Shown piece after piece: positions 1 through 6,345 of a stretch of 16,791 nt of DNA. Within the stretch, counting starts at the first letter, position 1, and each line of letters begins with the position of its first letter. The DNA is taken from contig JAIDFC010000268.1 of assembly GCA_029054535.1 (NCBI GenBank), positions 1-16,791 on the forward strand, in the 5' to 3' direction. This DNA is from Rikenella sp. Its GTDB lineage: Bacteria; Bacteroidota; Bacteroidia; Bacteroidales; Rikenellaceae. Under the pieces are notes generated by a model. It did not search any database. It was given only the letters and a program-made list of their open reading frames with translations, and was not told the DNA's origin. A program made the translations under genes and the position numbers.

Positions 1-23
1 TCAAAAGCGTGAATCGCTTTTGA
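1..23. repeat. Perfect 9-bp hairpin at the left edge
   Basis: TCAAAAGCG (1-9) and CGCTTTTGA (15-23) are exact inverted copies around the 5-nt loop TGAAT. No T-run follows on the + strand. On the - strand the following bases lie outside the window, so a rho-independent terminator for a leftward transcript (for instance the copper ATPase, whose stop is about 220 bp away) is possible but cannot be decided. Confidence 0.6.
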
Positions 24-122
24 ACGATTTCCTACTCCAGCTGTCGCGCGCGGATCATTTAACCGAGAAACCGTGTCCGACTGCCCTCAAGCCGGGCGGG
101 CTCCGCGTGCCCGGGCGGGCGG

Positions 123-139
123 GCGATGCTACGCATCGC
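123..139. repeat. 7-3-7 palindrome GCGATGC-TAC-GCATCGC
   Basis: Exact 7-bp inverted repeat with a 3-nt loop in the non-coding stretch downstream of the copper ATPase. It starts GCGA and ends TCGC, the same design as the palindromes at 14805 and 14911. The rest of 24-242 holds a GC-rich block (about 91-124) with a 5-bp inverted repeat (97-101/109-113) and no gene I can support. Confidence 0.6.
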
Positions 140-242
140 TATAACCTGCACCGAAAAAGCCCGAACAAAAGAGGCTGCGCTTCGCTAACTATAAAACAGC
201 AACCTTTCCGTCGCCAAAGAACAGATATATAGAGTACGGTTT

Positions 243-2456
243 TTATTTAGACCATTTGAGCCTGAGGCTGTTCAAGACGACCGAGACCGAGCTGAACGCC
301 ATGGCCGCACTGGCCCACATCGGATTGAGCAGGAGTCCCCACGCCGGATAGAGCACACCCGCCGCCAGCGGGATCCCGATCAGGTTGTAGATGAAAGCCC
401 AGAACAAGTTTTGACGGATGAGCCGCACCGTTCGTCGCGAGAGGAGAACCGCCCGCGGCAGCAGGAGCAGATCCGAAGTCATGAGCGTAACCATCGCCAC
501 CTCCATGGCGATGTCCGTACCGCGCCCCATCGCGATGCTTACATCGGCCTGCGCCAGCGCCTGCGAGTCGTTGATCCCGTCGCCGACCATCGCCACCCGT
601 CGCCCCTGCGTTTGCAACCGTTCGACATAATGTTGTTTGTCGTCCGGCATCACCTCCGCCTCGAAATGTCCGATACCCAGTTCAGCCGCCACCGCAGCGG
701 CAGTTTTGCGACCGTCGCCCGTCAACATATGCACCTCGACGCCCATGCGCTCCAACTCACGCACCGCCTCGGCCAACGTCGGTTTCACCCGATCCGCGAT
801 CGCCGCTACGGCCAGCAATTCCGTCCCCCGACCGTACCAGACGACGCTCCGTCCCGCCTCTTGCCACGCCTCGGCCCGAACGGATGCCGAATCCGGAACG
901 TTTGACAGATATTCCGCCGCCAAGGCCCGACTACCGACCCAATAAACCACTCCGTCCACCCGCACGGTTACACCCCGCCCCGTGAGACTCTTAAAATCGG
1001 AGACCTCAACGCCCTGCCTGGCCGGTTCTTCCTCCAAAGCCGCCACGACAGCCGCAGCCAACGGGTGTTCGGATTGCTGCTCGGCTGCCGATAGAATCGC
1101 CCTCAACCGCTCCGTCTCCTGCTCCGGAACCAGCCAAAACCAATCCATTACGGTCGGCTTCCCCTCGGTCAAGGTCCCGGTTTTATCCAATACCACAGTG
1201 TCTACACGACAAAGGTTCTCCAATGCAAACGCATCTTTAATCAAGATATGATTCTCCGCCGCCCTGCCGATCCCCACCATCAAAGCCGTGGGCGTAGCCA
1301 GCCCCAGCGCGCACGGACAGGCGATCACCAGTACCGAAACAGCCGAGAGCAGGGCATAGGTCAAATCTGCCGTCCCCCCGAAAACAGTCCACAGAACGAA
1401 CGTCAGGAGCGAAATCCCAATCACCGTCGGTACGAAAACGGCGCTCACCCGATCCACCGACCGTTGCACCGGAGCCTTGCTTCCCTGCGCCTCCTGCACC
1501 ATCCGTACGATTCGAGCCAATACCGTCCCGGCCCCCACCTCCCGAGCCTCCAACACAAATGCTCCGCGCTGGTTGATCGTCCCCGCCAACACCCGATCGC
1601 CCGGCTCTTTCCCCACCGGCAGCGGTTCGCCGCTGATCATGCTTTCGTCCACATACGAACTCCCCTCCGCAACAATACCATCCACAGGAATCCGTTCGCC
1701 GGGACGGACCGCGACACGATCTCCCGGTCGAAGCTGCGCGATCGGCACCTCGCGTTCCGCCCCGTCCGCTCCGATCACCCGAGCCCTCTTCGGCTGCAAC
1801 CCCATCAGTTGACGAATGGCCGACGAAGTACTCCCCTTGGCCCGCTCCTCCAACAGTTTGCCCAACAGCACGAAAGCCACGATCATCGCCGCCGCTTCGT
1901 AGTACACATGCGGAGTCAGGCCTCTGTCGTACCAAAACTGCGGGAAGAGGGTGTTGAACAGACTGAACAGAAAAGCAATCGCCGTACTCAAAGCCACCAG
2001 CGTATCCATATTGGCCCGCCCGTGCCTGACCTGCCGCCAGCCGGTAACGTAGAAGCCGCGGCCGCACACCAGCAGAACCGGAACCGTCAGCCCGAGCTGC
2101 ACCCACGGCGACCACGGTTCGTGCATCCAAACCATCCCGAACAGCATCAACGGTACGCACAAGCCCCAAGCCCACGCGGTCCGTCGCCTAAAGGCGAGAT
2201 AGTGTTTCCGTAACTCCTGCTCCTGCCGTTCGGCAGCGTTCTCCTCTTCAATAATCAAGTCGTAACCGATCGCCTGTACGGCTTCGCACATCTGTTCGGG
2301 ATCGATCCGTGCAGGATCGTATTCGACGGCGAGGGTCCCTGCGGCAAAGTTAACAGCCGCCTCCCGAACGCCCGGCAAAGCCCGCACGGCACTCTCGACG
2401 CTGGCCGCACAGACGGCGCAGCTCATCTCCAAGACCGGCAGGATACGTTTTTCCAT
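243..2456 (-). CDS. copA: Cu(I)-exporting P1B-type ATPase
   Basis: Inner-membrane ATPase that pumps Cu(I) out of the cytoplasm. With the start at 2456 the protein has 737 residues, a normal length for CopA with one metal-binding domain. In order: an N-terminal HMA domain with C13-A-V-C16; membrane helices from about residue 95; an actuator domain with S-G-E; the metal-site CPC at 380-382; the phosphorylated D424 in DKTGT; an S-E-H-P motif in the nucleotide domain; GDGIND at 625-630; and last helices carrying Y-N and M-x-x-S-S, the Cu(I)-group (P1B-1) signature. An alternative ATG lies three codons upstream (2465). Longer extensions would run into the divergent glycosylase gene and lack family similarity. 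No copper chaperone or CsoR/CueR-type regulator is visible next to it. Family and Cu(I) specificity are well supported. Confidence 0.95.
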   Translation of the reverse strand: MEKRILPVLEMSCAVCAASVESAVRALPGVREAAVNFAAGTLAVEYDPARIDPEQMCEAVQAIGYDLIIEEENAAERQEQELRKHYLAFRRRTAWAWGLCVPLMLFGMVWMHEPWSPWVQLGLTVPVLLVCGRGFYVTGWRQVRHGRANMDTLVALSTAIAFLFSLFNTLFPQFWYDRGLTPHVYYEAAAMIVAFVLLGKLLEERAKGSTSSAIRQLMGLQPKRARVIGADGAEREVPIAQLRPGDRVAVRPGERIPVDGIVAEGSSYVDESMISGEPLPVGKEPGDRVLAGTINQRGAFVLEAREVGAGTVLARIVRMVQEAQGSKAPVQRSVDRVSAVFVPTVIGISLLTFVLWTVFGGTADLTYALLSAVSVLVIACPCALGLATPTALMVGIGRAAENHILIKDAFALENLCRVDTVVLDKTGTLTEGKPTVMDWFWLVPEQETERLRAILSAAEQQSEHPLAAAVVAALEEEPARQGVEVSDFKSLTGRGVTVRVDGVVYWVGSRALAAEYLSNVPDSASVRAEAWQEAGRSVVWYGRGTELLAVAAIADRVKPTLAEAVRELERMGVEVHMLTGDGRKTAAAVAAELGIGHFEAEVMPDDKQHYVERLQTQGRRVAMVGDGINDSQALAQADVSIAMGRGTDIAMEVAMVTLMTSDLLLLPRAVLLSRRTVRLIRQNLFWAFIYNLIGIPLAAGVLYPAWGLLLNPMWASAAMAFSSVSVVLNSLRLKWSK

Positions 2457-2498
2457 ATTTTTCATAACTTCGTGGGAGGTGCGAATATTGCACTTGGA

Positions 2499-2506
2499 CA
2501 AATTTA
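2499..2506 (-). promoter_or_regulatory. Bacteroidota -7 element TAAATTTG upstream of copA
   Basis: Read leftward, 2506-2499 is TAAATTTG, a full match to TAnnTTTG, about 33 bp upstream of the 2465 ATG. No clear TTTG is present 19-21 bp further upstream, so this is a half-supported promoter. It overlaps the first base of the divergent glycosylase ATG at 2506. Confidence 0.4.
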
Positions 2507-3009
2507 TGGAAATTTTACACAGTTTCGATCCGGTCATCACGTCGGCAAGCCGCATTTTGATCCTCGGGACTATGCCGGGCGTCGCATCGCTCGAAAAACA
2601 GCAGTATTACGGATTCCCGCACAATGCGTTCTGGCGGATCATGGCCGCGCTGACGGATACCGATCCGATGCCGTCGGCCTATGCGGAACGGCTCGATATG
2701 CTGCGCAGCCACGGGATCGCGCTGTGGGATGTTTGCCACAGCTGCCGCCGGGCGGGGAGCCTCGACAGCAACATCTGCGACGAAAGACCGAACGATATTC
2801 CGGGATTACTGGCCGCCCATCCTGCGATTCGAGCCGTGGCGTTCAACGGCGGACCGGCCCATCGATTGTTCAAGAAACATATCGGTCTCCGAGCGATCGG
2901 CGAGGATAGGGAGGTCCTGGTTCTACCGTCGACGAGCCCGGCGAACGCCTCGTGGTCGTATGAGCGGAAACTCGCCGCATGGGCGGTACTCAGAGAGTGG
3001 TTTGCATAG
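2506..3009 (+). CDS. DNA-deoxyinosine (hypoxanthine/uracil) glycosylase, UDG superfamily
   Basis: Predicted base-excision repair enzyme that removes deaminated bases, probably hypoxanthine, from DNA. The 167-residue protein fits the short HDG-like (family 6) branch of the UDG superfamily. Visible are the nucleotide-site segment ILILGTMPG (GTMPG at 21-25), the following QYYGFPHNAFW block (about 33-43), a D-V-C-H-S-C stretch at 75-80, and the C-terminal loop LPSTSPAN at 140-147, equivalent to the DNA-intercalation motif. I start at ATG 2506 because MEILHSFDP is where family similarity begins; a GTG at 2479 would add nine unlike residues. No TAnnTTTG was found just upstream on this strand. It is divergent from copA by about 40-50 bp and followed immediately by a surface-protein remnant. 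Substrate preference cannot be read from sequence alone. Confidence 0.85.
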   Translation: MEILHSFDPVITSASRILILGTMPGVASLEKQQYYGFPHNAFWRIMAALTDTDPMPSAYAERLDMLRSHGIALWDVCHSCRRAGSLDSNICDERPNDIPGLLAAHPAIRAVAFNGGPAHRLFKKHIGLRAIGEDREVLVLPSTSPANASWSYERKLAAWAVLREWFA

Positions 3010-3038
3010 TCGTGCCCAGCGAAACCGTCCCGAAACCG

Positions 3039-3239
3039 ACGTTTTACCCGGCTCCGGGCCACCGCGCCGGTAATTTCGGTGCGGTGTGGTACGCCGGCCG
3101 GAGCGGGTATAGTTGGTCGTCGACGATTCCTACGGGGAGTACCGATGCCTCCCACTTGAGCTTCAGCTACGGCGGGATCGGCCCGAATAACAGCAGCCAC
3201 CGTACGTACGGTTTTCCGTTGCGTTGCCTCCAGGAATAG
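3039..3239 (+). pseudogene. 3' remnant of a FISUMP-domain (major paralogous domain) surface protein
   Basis: One reading frame here gives a protein tail typical of FISUMP-type exported proteins of Bacteroidota: F-Y-P-A-P-G-H-R, then G-N-F-G-A-V-W-Y-A-G, S-G-Y-S-W-S-S-T, a P-N-N block, and the end Y-G-F-P-L-R-C-L-Q-E before a TAG at 3237-3239. Intact relatives end in much the same way (YWSST ... GFxVRC). Only about 65 residues remain. There is no signal peptide, no upstream part and no fitting start codon, since the frame runs into the end of the glycosylase gene, which is read in another frame. I therefore call it a truncated, probably dead gene left by deletion or recombination. The family assignment rests on remembered motif patterns. 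Confidence 0.7.
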
Positions 3240-3242
3240 GGA

Positions 3243-3261
3243 AAGCACCCACAGGGTGTTT
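3243..3261 (+). terminator. Weak terminator-like hairpin behind the FISUMP remnant
   Basis: AAGCACCC and GGGTGTTT pair with one G-U around the loop ACA, ending in a T4 run (3259-3262), four bases after the remnant's stop codon. It fits a leftover terminator of the former surface-protein gene and may now serve the glycosylase transcript. 3263-3396 shows nothing further that I can support. Confidence 0.4.
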
Positions 3262-3396
3262 TACTTGGCCTGCCGGGCGAGCCGACTTTCGCCTCGATCT
3301 CCCTATGACAGCCTGGAGCCACCCCTTGCGACGGGCTGCAAGCATCCCGCACTGGCTTCGGCCCATAAGCAGTTTCAAAACAGTCTTTGTCCGTCG

Positions 3397-3705
3397 TCAG
3401 AAACCGCTGGTCCGGTTCAATAGAAAGATCATCCCGCCAACCACCACCCCCGCCAAAATAATCCACACCAACAACACCCGCCACACAGCTTGCCTCCGCT
3501 CGCGACGCATGGTTTGTCGAATCTCCGTTTTAATCCGCGCCAACTCTTCCGGCGCCAGCGGTTTATCGACCAGTTTGCCGGAACGCGAAACACGACCGAC
3601 ATACACTTTCCGGATATGCGCCGCCTGTTCGCGCCGCGCCTTCAACGCCGCCCGATTCTCCGCGCTGCGCTGGATCATCTCGAGTATAGCACCGGAAAGT
3701 CCCAT
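3397..3705 (-). CDS. Small one-helix membrane protein, unknown function
   Basis: 102 residues, not recognised. The first 70 residues are charged and helical-looking, rich in Arg, Glu and Lys, with a V-Y-V-G-R-V-S-R-S-G-K-L-V segment around 35-47. One strong transmembrane helix follows at about 73-96, rich in V, I, L and G, then a six-residue tail N-R-T-S-G-F. The basic R-R-E-R-R-Q just before the helix suggests that the N-terminal part is cytoplasmic. The ATG at 3705 lies 7 nt after the exporter's stop codon, so it is almost certainly the last gene of that transcript. A longer frame continuing upstream would read into the exporter gene and is unlikely. A GGAGG lies 16 nt before the ATG inside the exporter, too far for normal use. 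A real gene is likely; its role is unknown. Confidence 0.7.
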   Translation of the reverse strand: MGLSGAILEMIQRSAENRAALKARREQAAHIRKVYVGRVSRSGKLVDKPLAPEELARIKTEIRQTMRRERRQAVWRVLLVWIILAGVVVGGMIFLLNRTSGF

Positions 3706-3712
3706 AACCGTT

Positions 3713-4651
3713 TTATTTATTCCTCCGCAAACGCGGCAATTTCGGGAACAACTTCCGGAAACGAACCAAATAGGTGGCGATCCGCCCGCCCGCAATGATG
3801 AGTGTAACGGCCAACAGAATCAGCACGATTCCGCCGAAGATGCTCGTCGTGAGAGGCTCTCCGAAAAGCGTTACGCCGAAAAAGACCGCCGTGAGCGGTT
3901 CCAACGCTCCCAGAATAGCCGTCGGCGTCGAACCGATGTACTGAATGGCCTTCGTGGTCGAGACGAGCGATACGGCTGTCGGTAACGCGGCCAAAGCGAC
4001 GACATTGAGCCACCGAATCCCGTGCAACGGCAATGTCAAAGCGCGCCCGAAGTCCGTCCGCATCCAAAAGAGCACCAAACCGAACAACAGCGCGTAAAAC
4101 GTCAACTTGACCGTCGGCACCTCCCGCAGCGGCGGCCGGCTCACCCACACCAGGTAAACCGCATAGCAGAGTGCCGACCCCATCACCAACGCCACACCGG
4201 TCGAACTCAACGTCCGCCCGTCGCCGTCCCCCTCGTAGAGCATCCCGATCCCCAGTAAAGCGAACGCGATACAGGCCACCGTCAAAACCGTGATCTTCTC
4301 CCGGAAAAAGACCGCCATGATGAGCGCCACCAGAATCGGATAGACGAACAACATCGTCGAAGCGATCCCGGCCGCCATATAGTTGTAACTCAGAAAGAGC
4401 GTCAACGACGATCCTGCCATCAACAGACCGATCGCCCCCAGAGGCAACACCTCCTCGCGACGTATTTTGAAATCCCGTCCCCGCCACCGAATCATGCCTC
4501 CGAGAATCCCCAGTGCCAGCAAATACCTGAAAAACAGCACCGAATCCGCATCCATACCGTCCGCATAGAGCGGAAGGGCGAACAGCGGATTCATCCCGTA
4601 CGTCGCCGCCGCCACCGCACCATACAGATAACCTTTCGTTTTATCGTTCAT
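3713..4651 (-). CDS. EamA/DMT-family inner-membrane transporter (RhaT/YdcZ-like exporter)
   Basis: 312-residue hydrophobic protein with the two-repeat, about ten-helix plan of the drug/metabolite transporter superfamily. Repeat one runs to about residue 140, with Y-N-Y-M-A-A-G-I-A-S-T and V-Y-P-I-L-V-A-L. Repeat two covers about 150-295, with S-A-L-C-Y-A-V-Y, the Y-I-G-S-T-P-T-A-I-L-G-A-L-E-P-L-T-A-V motif and F-G-E-P-L at the expected place. It ends in a basic tail. Such proteins usually export small metabolites or amino acids; the substrate cannot be told. ATG 4651 (MNDKTKG) is chosen over an upstream start at 4720 because the transporter fold begins there and a -7 element sits 24 bp upstream. 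The small membrane protein follows after 7 nt. The cupin gene lies 126 bp upstream in the same direction. Confidence 0.88.
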   Translation of the reverse strand: MNDKTKGYLYGAVAAATYGMNPLFALPLYADGMDADSVLFFRYLLALGILGGMIRWRGRDFKIRREEVLPLGAIGLLMAGSSLTLFLSYNYMAAGIASTMLFVYPILVALIMAVFFREKITVLTVACIAFALLGIGMLYEGDGDGRTLSSTGVALVMGSALCYAVYLVWVSRPPLREVPTVKLTFYALLFGLVLFWMRTDFGRALTLPLHGIRWLNVVALAALPTAVSLVSTTKAIQYIGSTPTAILGALEPLTAVFFGVTLFGEPLTTSIFGGIVLILLAVTLIIAGGRIATYLVRFRKLFPKLPRLRRNK

Positions 4652-4674
4652 CGGTCCCCTTTCCTTATGAGGGG

Positions 4675-4682
4675 CAAAGATA
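4675..4682 (-). promoter_or_regulatory. -7 element TATCTTTG upstream of the EamA gene
   Basis: Leftward reading gives TATCTTTG, a full TAnnTTTG match 23 bp before ATG 4651. No good -33 TTTG was seen. It suggests that the exporter and small membrane protein can be transcribed independently of the MarR-GNAT/cupin pair. Confidence 0.45.
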
Positions 4683-4723
4683 ATGCTTATTCGGCTCTGC
4701 CGGTCGAATCGGTCAATCATCGA

Positions 4724-4742
4724 CTACAGTATGGTACCGTAG
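4724..4742 (-). repeat. 8-bp hairpin between cupin and exporter genes
   Basis: On the - strand CTACGGTA and TACTGTAG pair (one G-U) around the loop CCA. It lies 36 bp after the cupin stop and 42 bp upstream of the exporter's -7 element. No T-run follows, so it is not a classical terminator. It could attenuate read-through, protect the cupin mRNA end, or act as a protein-binding site. Confidence 0.4.
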
Positions 4743-4777
4743 CCGATGCGAACGAGGATTCAAATACATAGTACGAC

Positions 4778-5125
4778 TTACAGATAATCTTCTCGGTGGG
4801 GCGTAAAAACGTCCACGACTTCGCCCCCTTCGATGACTTCGAAAGAGTGCGGCGTGTTGCCCGGAATGGCATAACTGTCGCCCGGACGGAGAACGACGTC
4901 CGTCGGACGGTCCGCCTGCTCGATCTTCAGGCGGTACGCGCCCGAAACGACGTAACCGCACTGCTCGTGCGGATGGCTGTGCGTGGTGGCGAAATCGCCG
5001 GCGACGTAGTTCATCTTGGTTACCATCGACCGTTCGCCGACGGCCAGCACATCCAACAAAACGCCTTTGAATCTTTTTTGCGTCGCCTCTTCCCGGCGGA
5101 CGACCGGTTTCATTTTCGGTGTCAT
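4778..5125 (-). CDS. Small cupin-domain protein
   Basis: 115-residue single-domain cupin (double-stranded beta-helix), probably cytoplasmic and metal-binding. Motif 1 is visible as G43 followed by H49-S-H51-P-H53-E54 and G62, and motif 2 as P81-G-D and I-P-G-N-T-P-H93. H49, H51 and H93 plus E54 give a plausible metal site, with H53 an extra nearby histidine. Small cupins like this include ligand-binding and dioxygenase-like proteins of many functions, so the reaction is not assignable. The ATG at 5125 is 4 nt after the stop of the MarR-GNAT gene, so the two are very likely co-transcribed and perhaps translationally coupled. The pairing suggests a role in handling whatever the regulator senses; that is inference. 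Confidence 0.88.
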   Translation of the reverse strand: MTPKMKPVVRREEATQKRFKGVLLDVLAVGERSMVTKMNYVAGDFATTHSHPHEQCGYVVSGAYRLKIEQADRPTDVVLRPGDSYAIPGNTPHSFEVIEGGEVVDVFTPHREDYL

Positions 5126-5129
5126 GGTT

Positions 5130-6092
5130 TTATTGTTTTTTTAAGGTCAGTTCCATCTGAATATCTCCACGGGCATAGGCCGGTCGGCATTCGCGCAACT
5201 CCCGAAATCCCAAGGCCCGATAGAGCGCGACGGCCGGTTCGAGCCGCCGGTTGCTTTCGAGAAACAACCGTTTCGCTCCGCGCCTGCGCGCTTCATCGAT
5301 CACCGCTTCGCACAGCAGGCGGCCAATACCGAGTCCCCGCACAGCCGGCGAGACAGCCAGTTTGGCCAATTCGTAGTCGTAATCGGCCGAATGGTCGAAG
5401 CGGCACAGCGCGCAAACCCCCACCGGTTCGTCGTCGTACAGCGCCACGGCGATATAGCCGCCCGGCTCCAGAATGTGTTCCTGCGGATGATCCAAGGCCT
5501 CGTAATCGGCCGCCTCCATCCGCCAATGCTCGGTGATCCACGCTTCGTTCAACGCCCGGAAAGCCGCTCCGTAACGTGCCTCGTACGGAACGAGTCGGAT
5601 GCGGCGGCTTTCGCGCGATCTCCTGGCCTCTTTCACCCGTTGGAAGAGCGACCGGGCAGCCAACAACTCTTCCCACTCTTCGATTGCACGCCAGAGGTCG
5701 TTTTCGGTCTCGCGATCGATCCGTTCGATCGCTGCGGAGACGTCTTCGCACAGTTCGGTCAGACGAGCGGCCGTCTGTCGGCCTTTTTCGGAGAGCATCA
5801 CCCGATTCGTTCGCCCGTCGGCAGCGTCGCGACGCTCGCAAACCAACCCTTCGGCCGCCATTTCCCGCACGATACGGCTGACCGAGGGATGGGTATGGCC
5901 GATCTCGCGGGCCATGGCGGTAATGGTCTTCGTCTCGCCCTGCGAGAGGACGGAAAAGACGGGAAACCACTTCGGCCGTATCTCCACGCCGGCCATACGG
6001 TAGATCGAAACGGCCTCTTCGGTAATCTTGTCGGTCAGCATGCGGAGCCTGCTACCGATGGCGACTCGGCCGGTGCGATTGAAGAAATCCAT
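5130..6092 (-). CDS. MarR-family regulator fused to a GNAT acetyltransferase
   Basis: 320 residues in two domains. Residues 1-150 form a MarR winged helix: recognition helix around I64-G-H-T-H-P-S-V-S-R-I-V, then the wing with E-R-R-D-A-A-D-G-R-T-N-R. Residues 165-316 form a GNAT acetyltransferase with the acetyl-CoA loop R252-G-L-G-I-G-R258 and the closing A-V-A-L-Y-R-A-L-G-F motif. This MarR-GNAT arrangement is a known family; members are proposed to couple DNA binding to acetyl transfer on small molecules or proteins. The start at 6092 sits 41 bp from a consensus promoter, and a perfect palindrome lies at the expected transcription start, which suggests autoregulation. The cupin follows after 4 nt. 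The acetylated substrate is unknown. Confidence 0.9.
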   Translation of the reverse strand: MDFFNRTGRVAIGSRLRMLTDKITEEAVSIYRMAGVEIRPKWFPVFSVLSQGETKTITAMAREIGHTHPSVSRIVREMAAEGLVCERRDAADGRTNRVMLSEKGRQTAARLTELCEDVSAAIERIDRETENDLWRAIEEWEELLAARSLFQRVKEARRSRESRRIRLVPYEARYGAAFRALNEAWITEHWRMEAADYEALDHPQEHILEPGGYIAVALYDDEPVGVCALCRFDHSADYDYELAKLAVSPAVRGLGIGRLLCEAVIDEARRRGAKRLFLESNRRLEPAVALYRALGFRELRECRPAYARGDIQMELTLKKQ

Positions 6093-6110
6093 ACTGCGTT
6101 ATTTTACGAC

Positions 6111-6128
6111 ATTAATTACGTAATTGGT
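6111..6128. promoter_or_regulatory. Candidate MarR operator (palindrome AATTACGTAATT)
   Basis: 6114-6125 is an exact 12-bp palindrome in AT-rich DNA inside an otherwise GC-rich region. It lies just downstream of the leftward -7 element (6133-6140), at the predicted transcription start of the MarR-GNAT gene. Size, symmetry and place fit a MarR-type operator blocking its own promoter. The binding itself is inferred. Confidence 0.5.
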
Positions 6129-6132
6129 TACG

Positions 6133-6164
6133 CAAATATAATCTACGTTGATGTATCCACCAAA
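6133..6164 (-). promoter_or_regulatory. Consensus Bacteroidota promoter of the MarR-GNAT/cupin unit
   Basis: Leftward reading gives TTTG (6164-6161), a 20-bp spacer, then TATATTTG (6140-6133). Both boxes and the spacing match the -33 TTTG / -7 TAnnTTTG consensus, the best promoter in the window. 6165-6270 upstream holds nothing I can support. Confidence 0.7.
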
Positions 6165-6274
6165 TCAAATTTATGGCAAAGGGGAGGGGAACGCAAATGG
6201 AAAGACCGGAGCCTCAACGACAGGAAGGGGCACTCGCCGCAAAATCAAAGAGAGCCGAGCCGACGGAAGAGAAT

Positions 6275-6311
6275 AAAAAAACGCCTCGGAGCGAGAGAAC
6301 ACCCCGAGGCG
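6275..6311 (-). terminator. Rho-independent terminator of the pseudouridine synthase gene
   Basis: On the - strand an 8-bp stem CGCCTCGG/CCGAGGCG (6304-6311 and 6282-6289) with a 14-nt loop is followed by seven T (6281-6275). It begins about 35 bp beyond the stop codon at 6346. Confidence 0.8.
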
Positions 6312-6345
6312 GAAGAGAAAAATACCCGCACTGTGAATAAAAACC

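Noticed and set aside
20..232. Open frame of 70 codons at the left edge
   Set aside because: Begins with a non-ATG codon, crosses a GC-rich palindromic stretch and gives an Arg/Pro/Lys-rich product unlike any known family.
1237..2175. Long Gly/Arg-rich leftward frame inside the copper ATPase
   Set aside because: Shifted-frame shadow of copA, whose motifs are all in the main frame.
2679..3248. Leftward open frame of 189 codons over the glycosylase gene and FISUMP remnant
   Set aside because: Antisense shadow of a clear glycosylase gene; the translation resembles no family.
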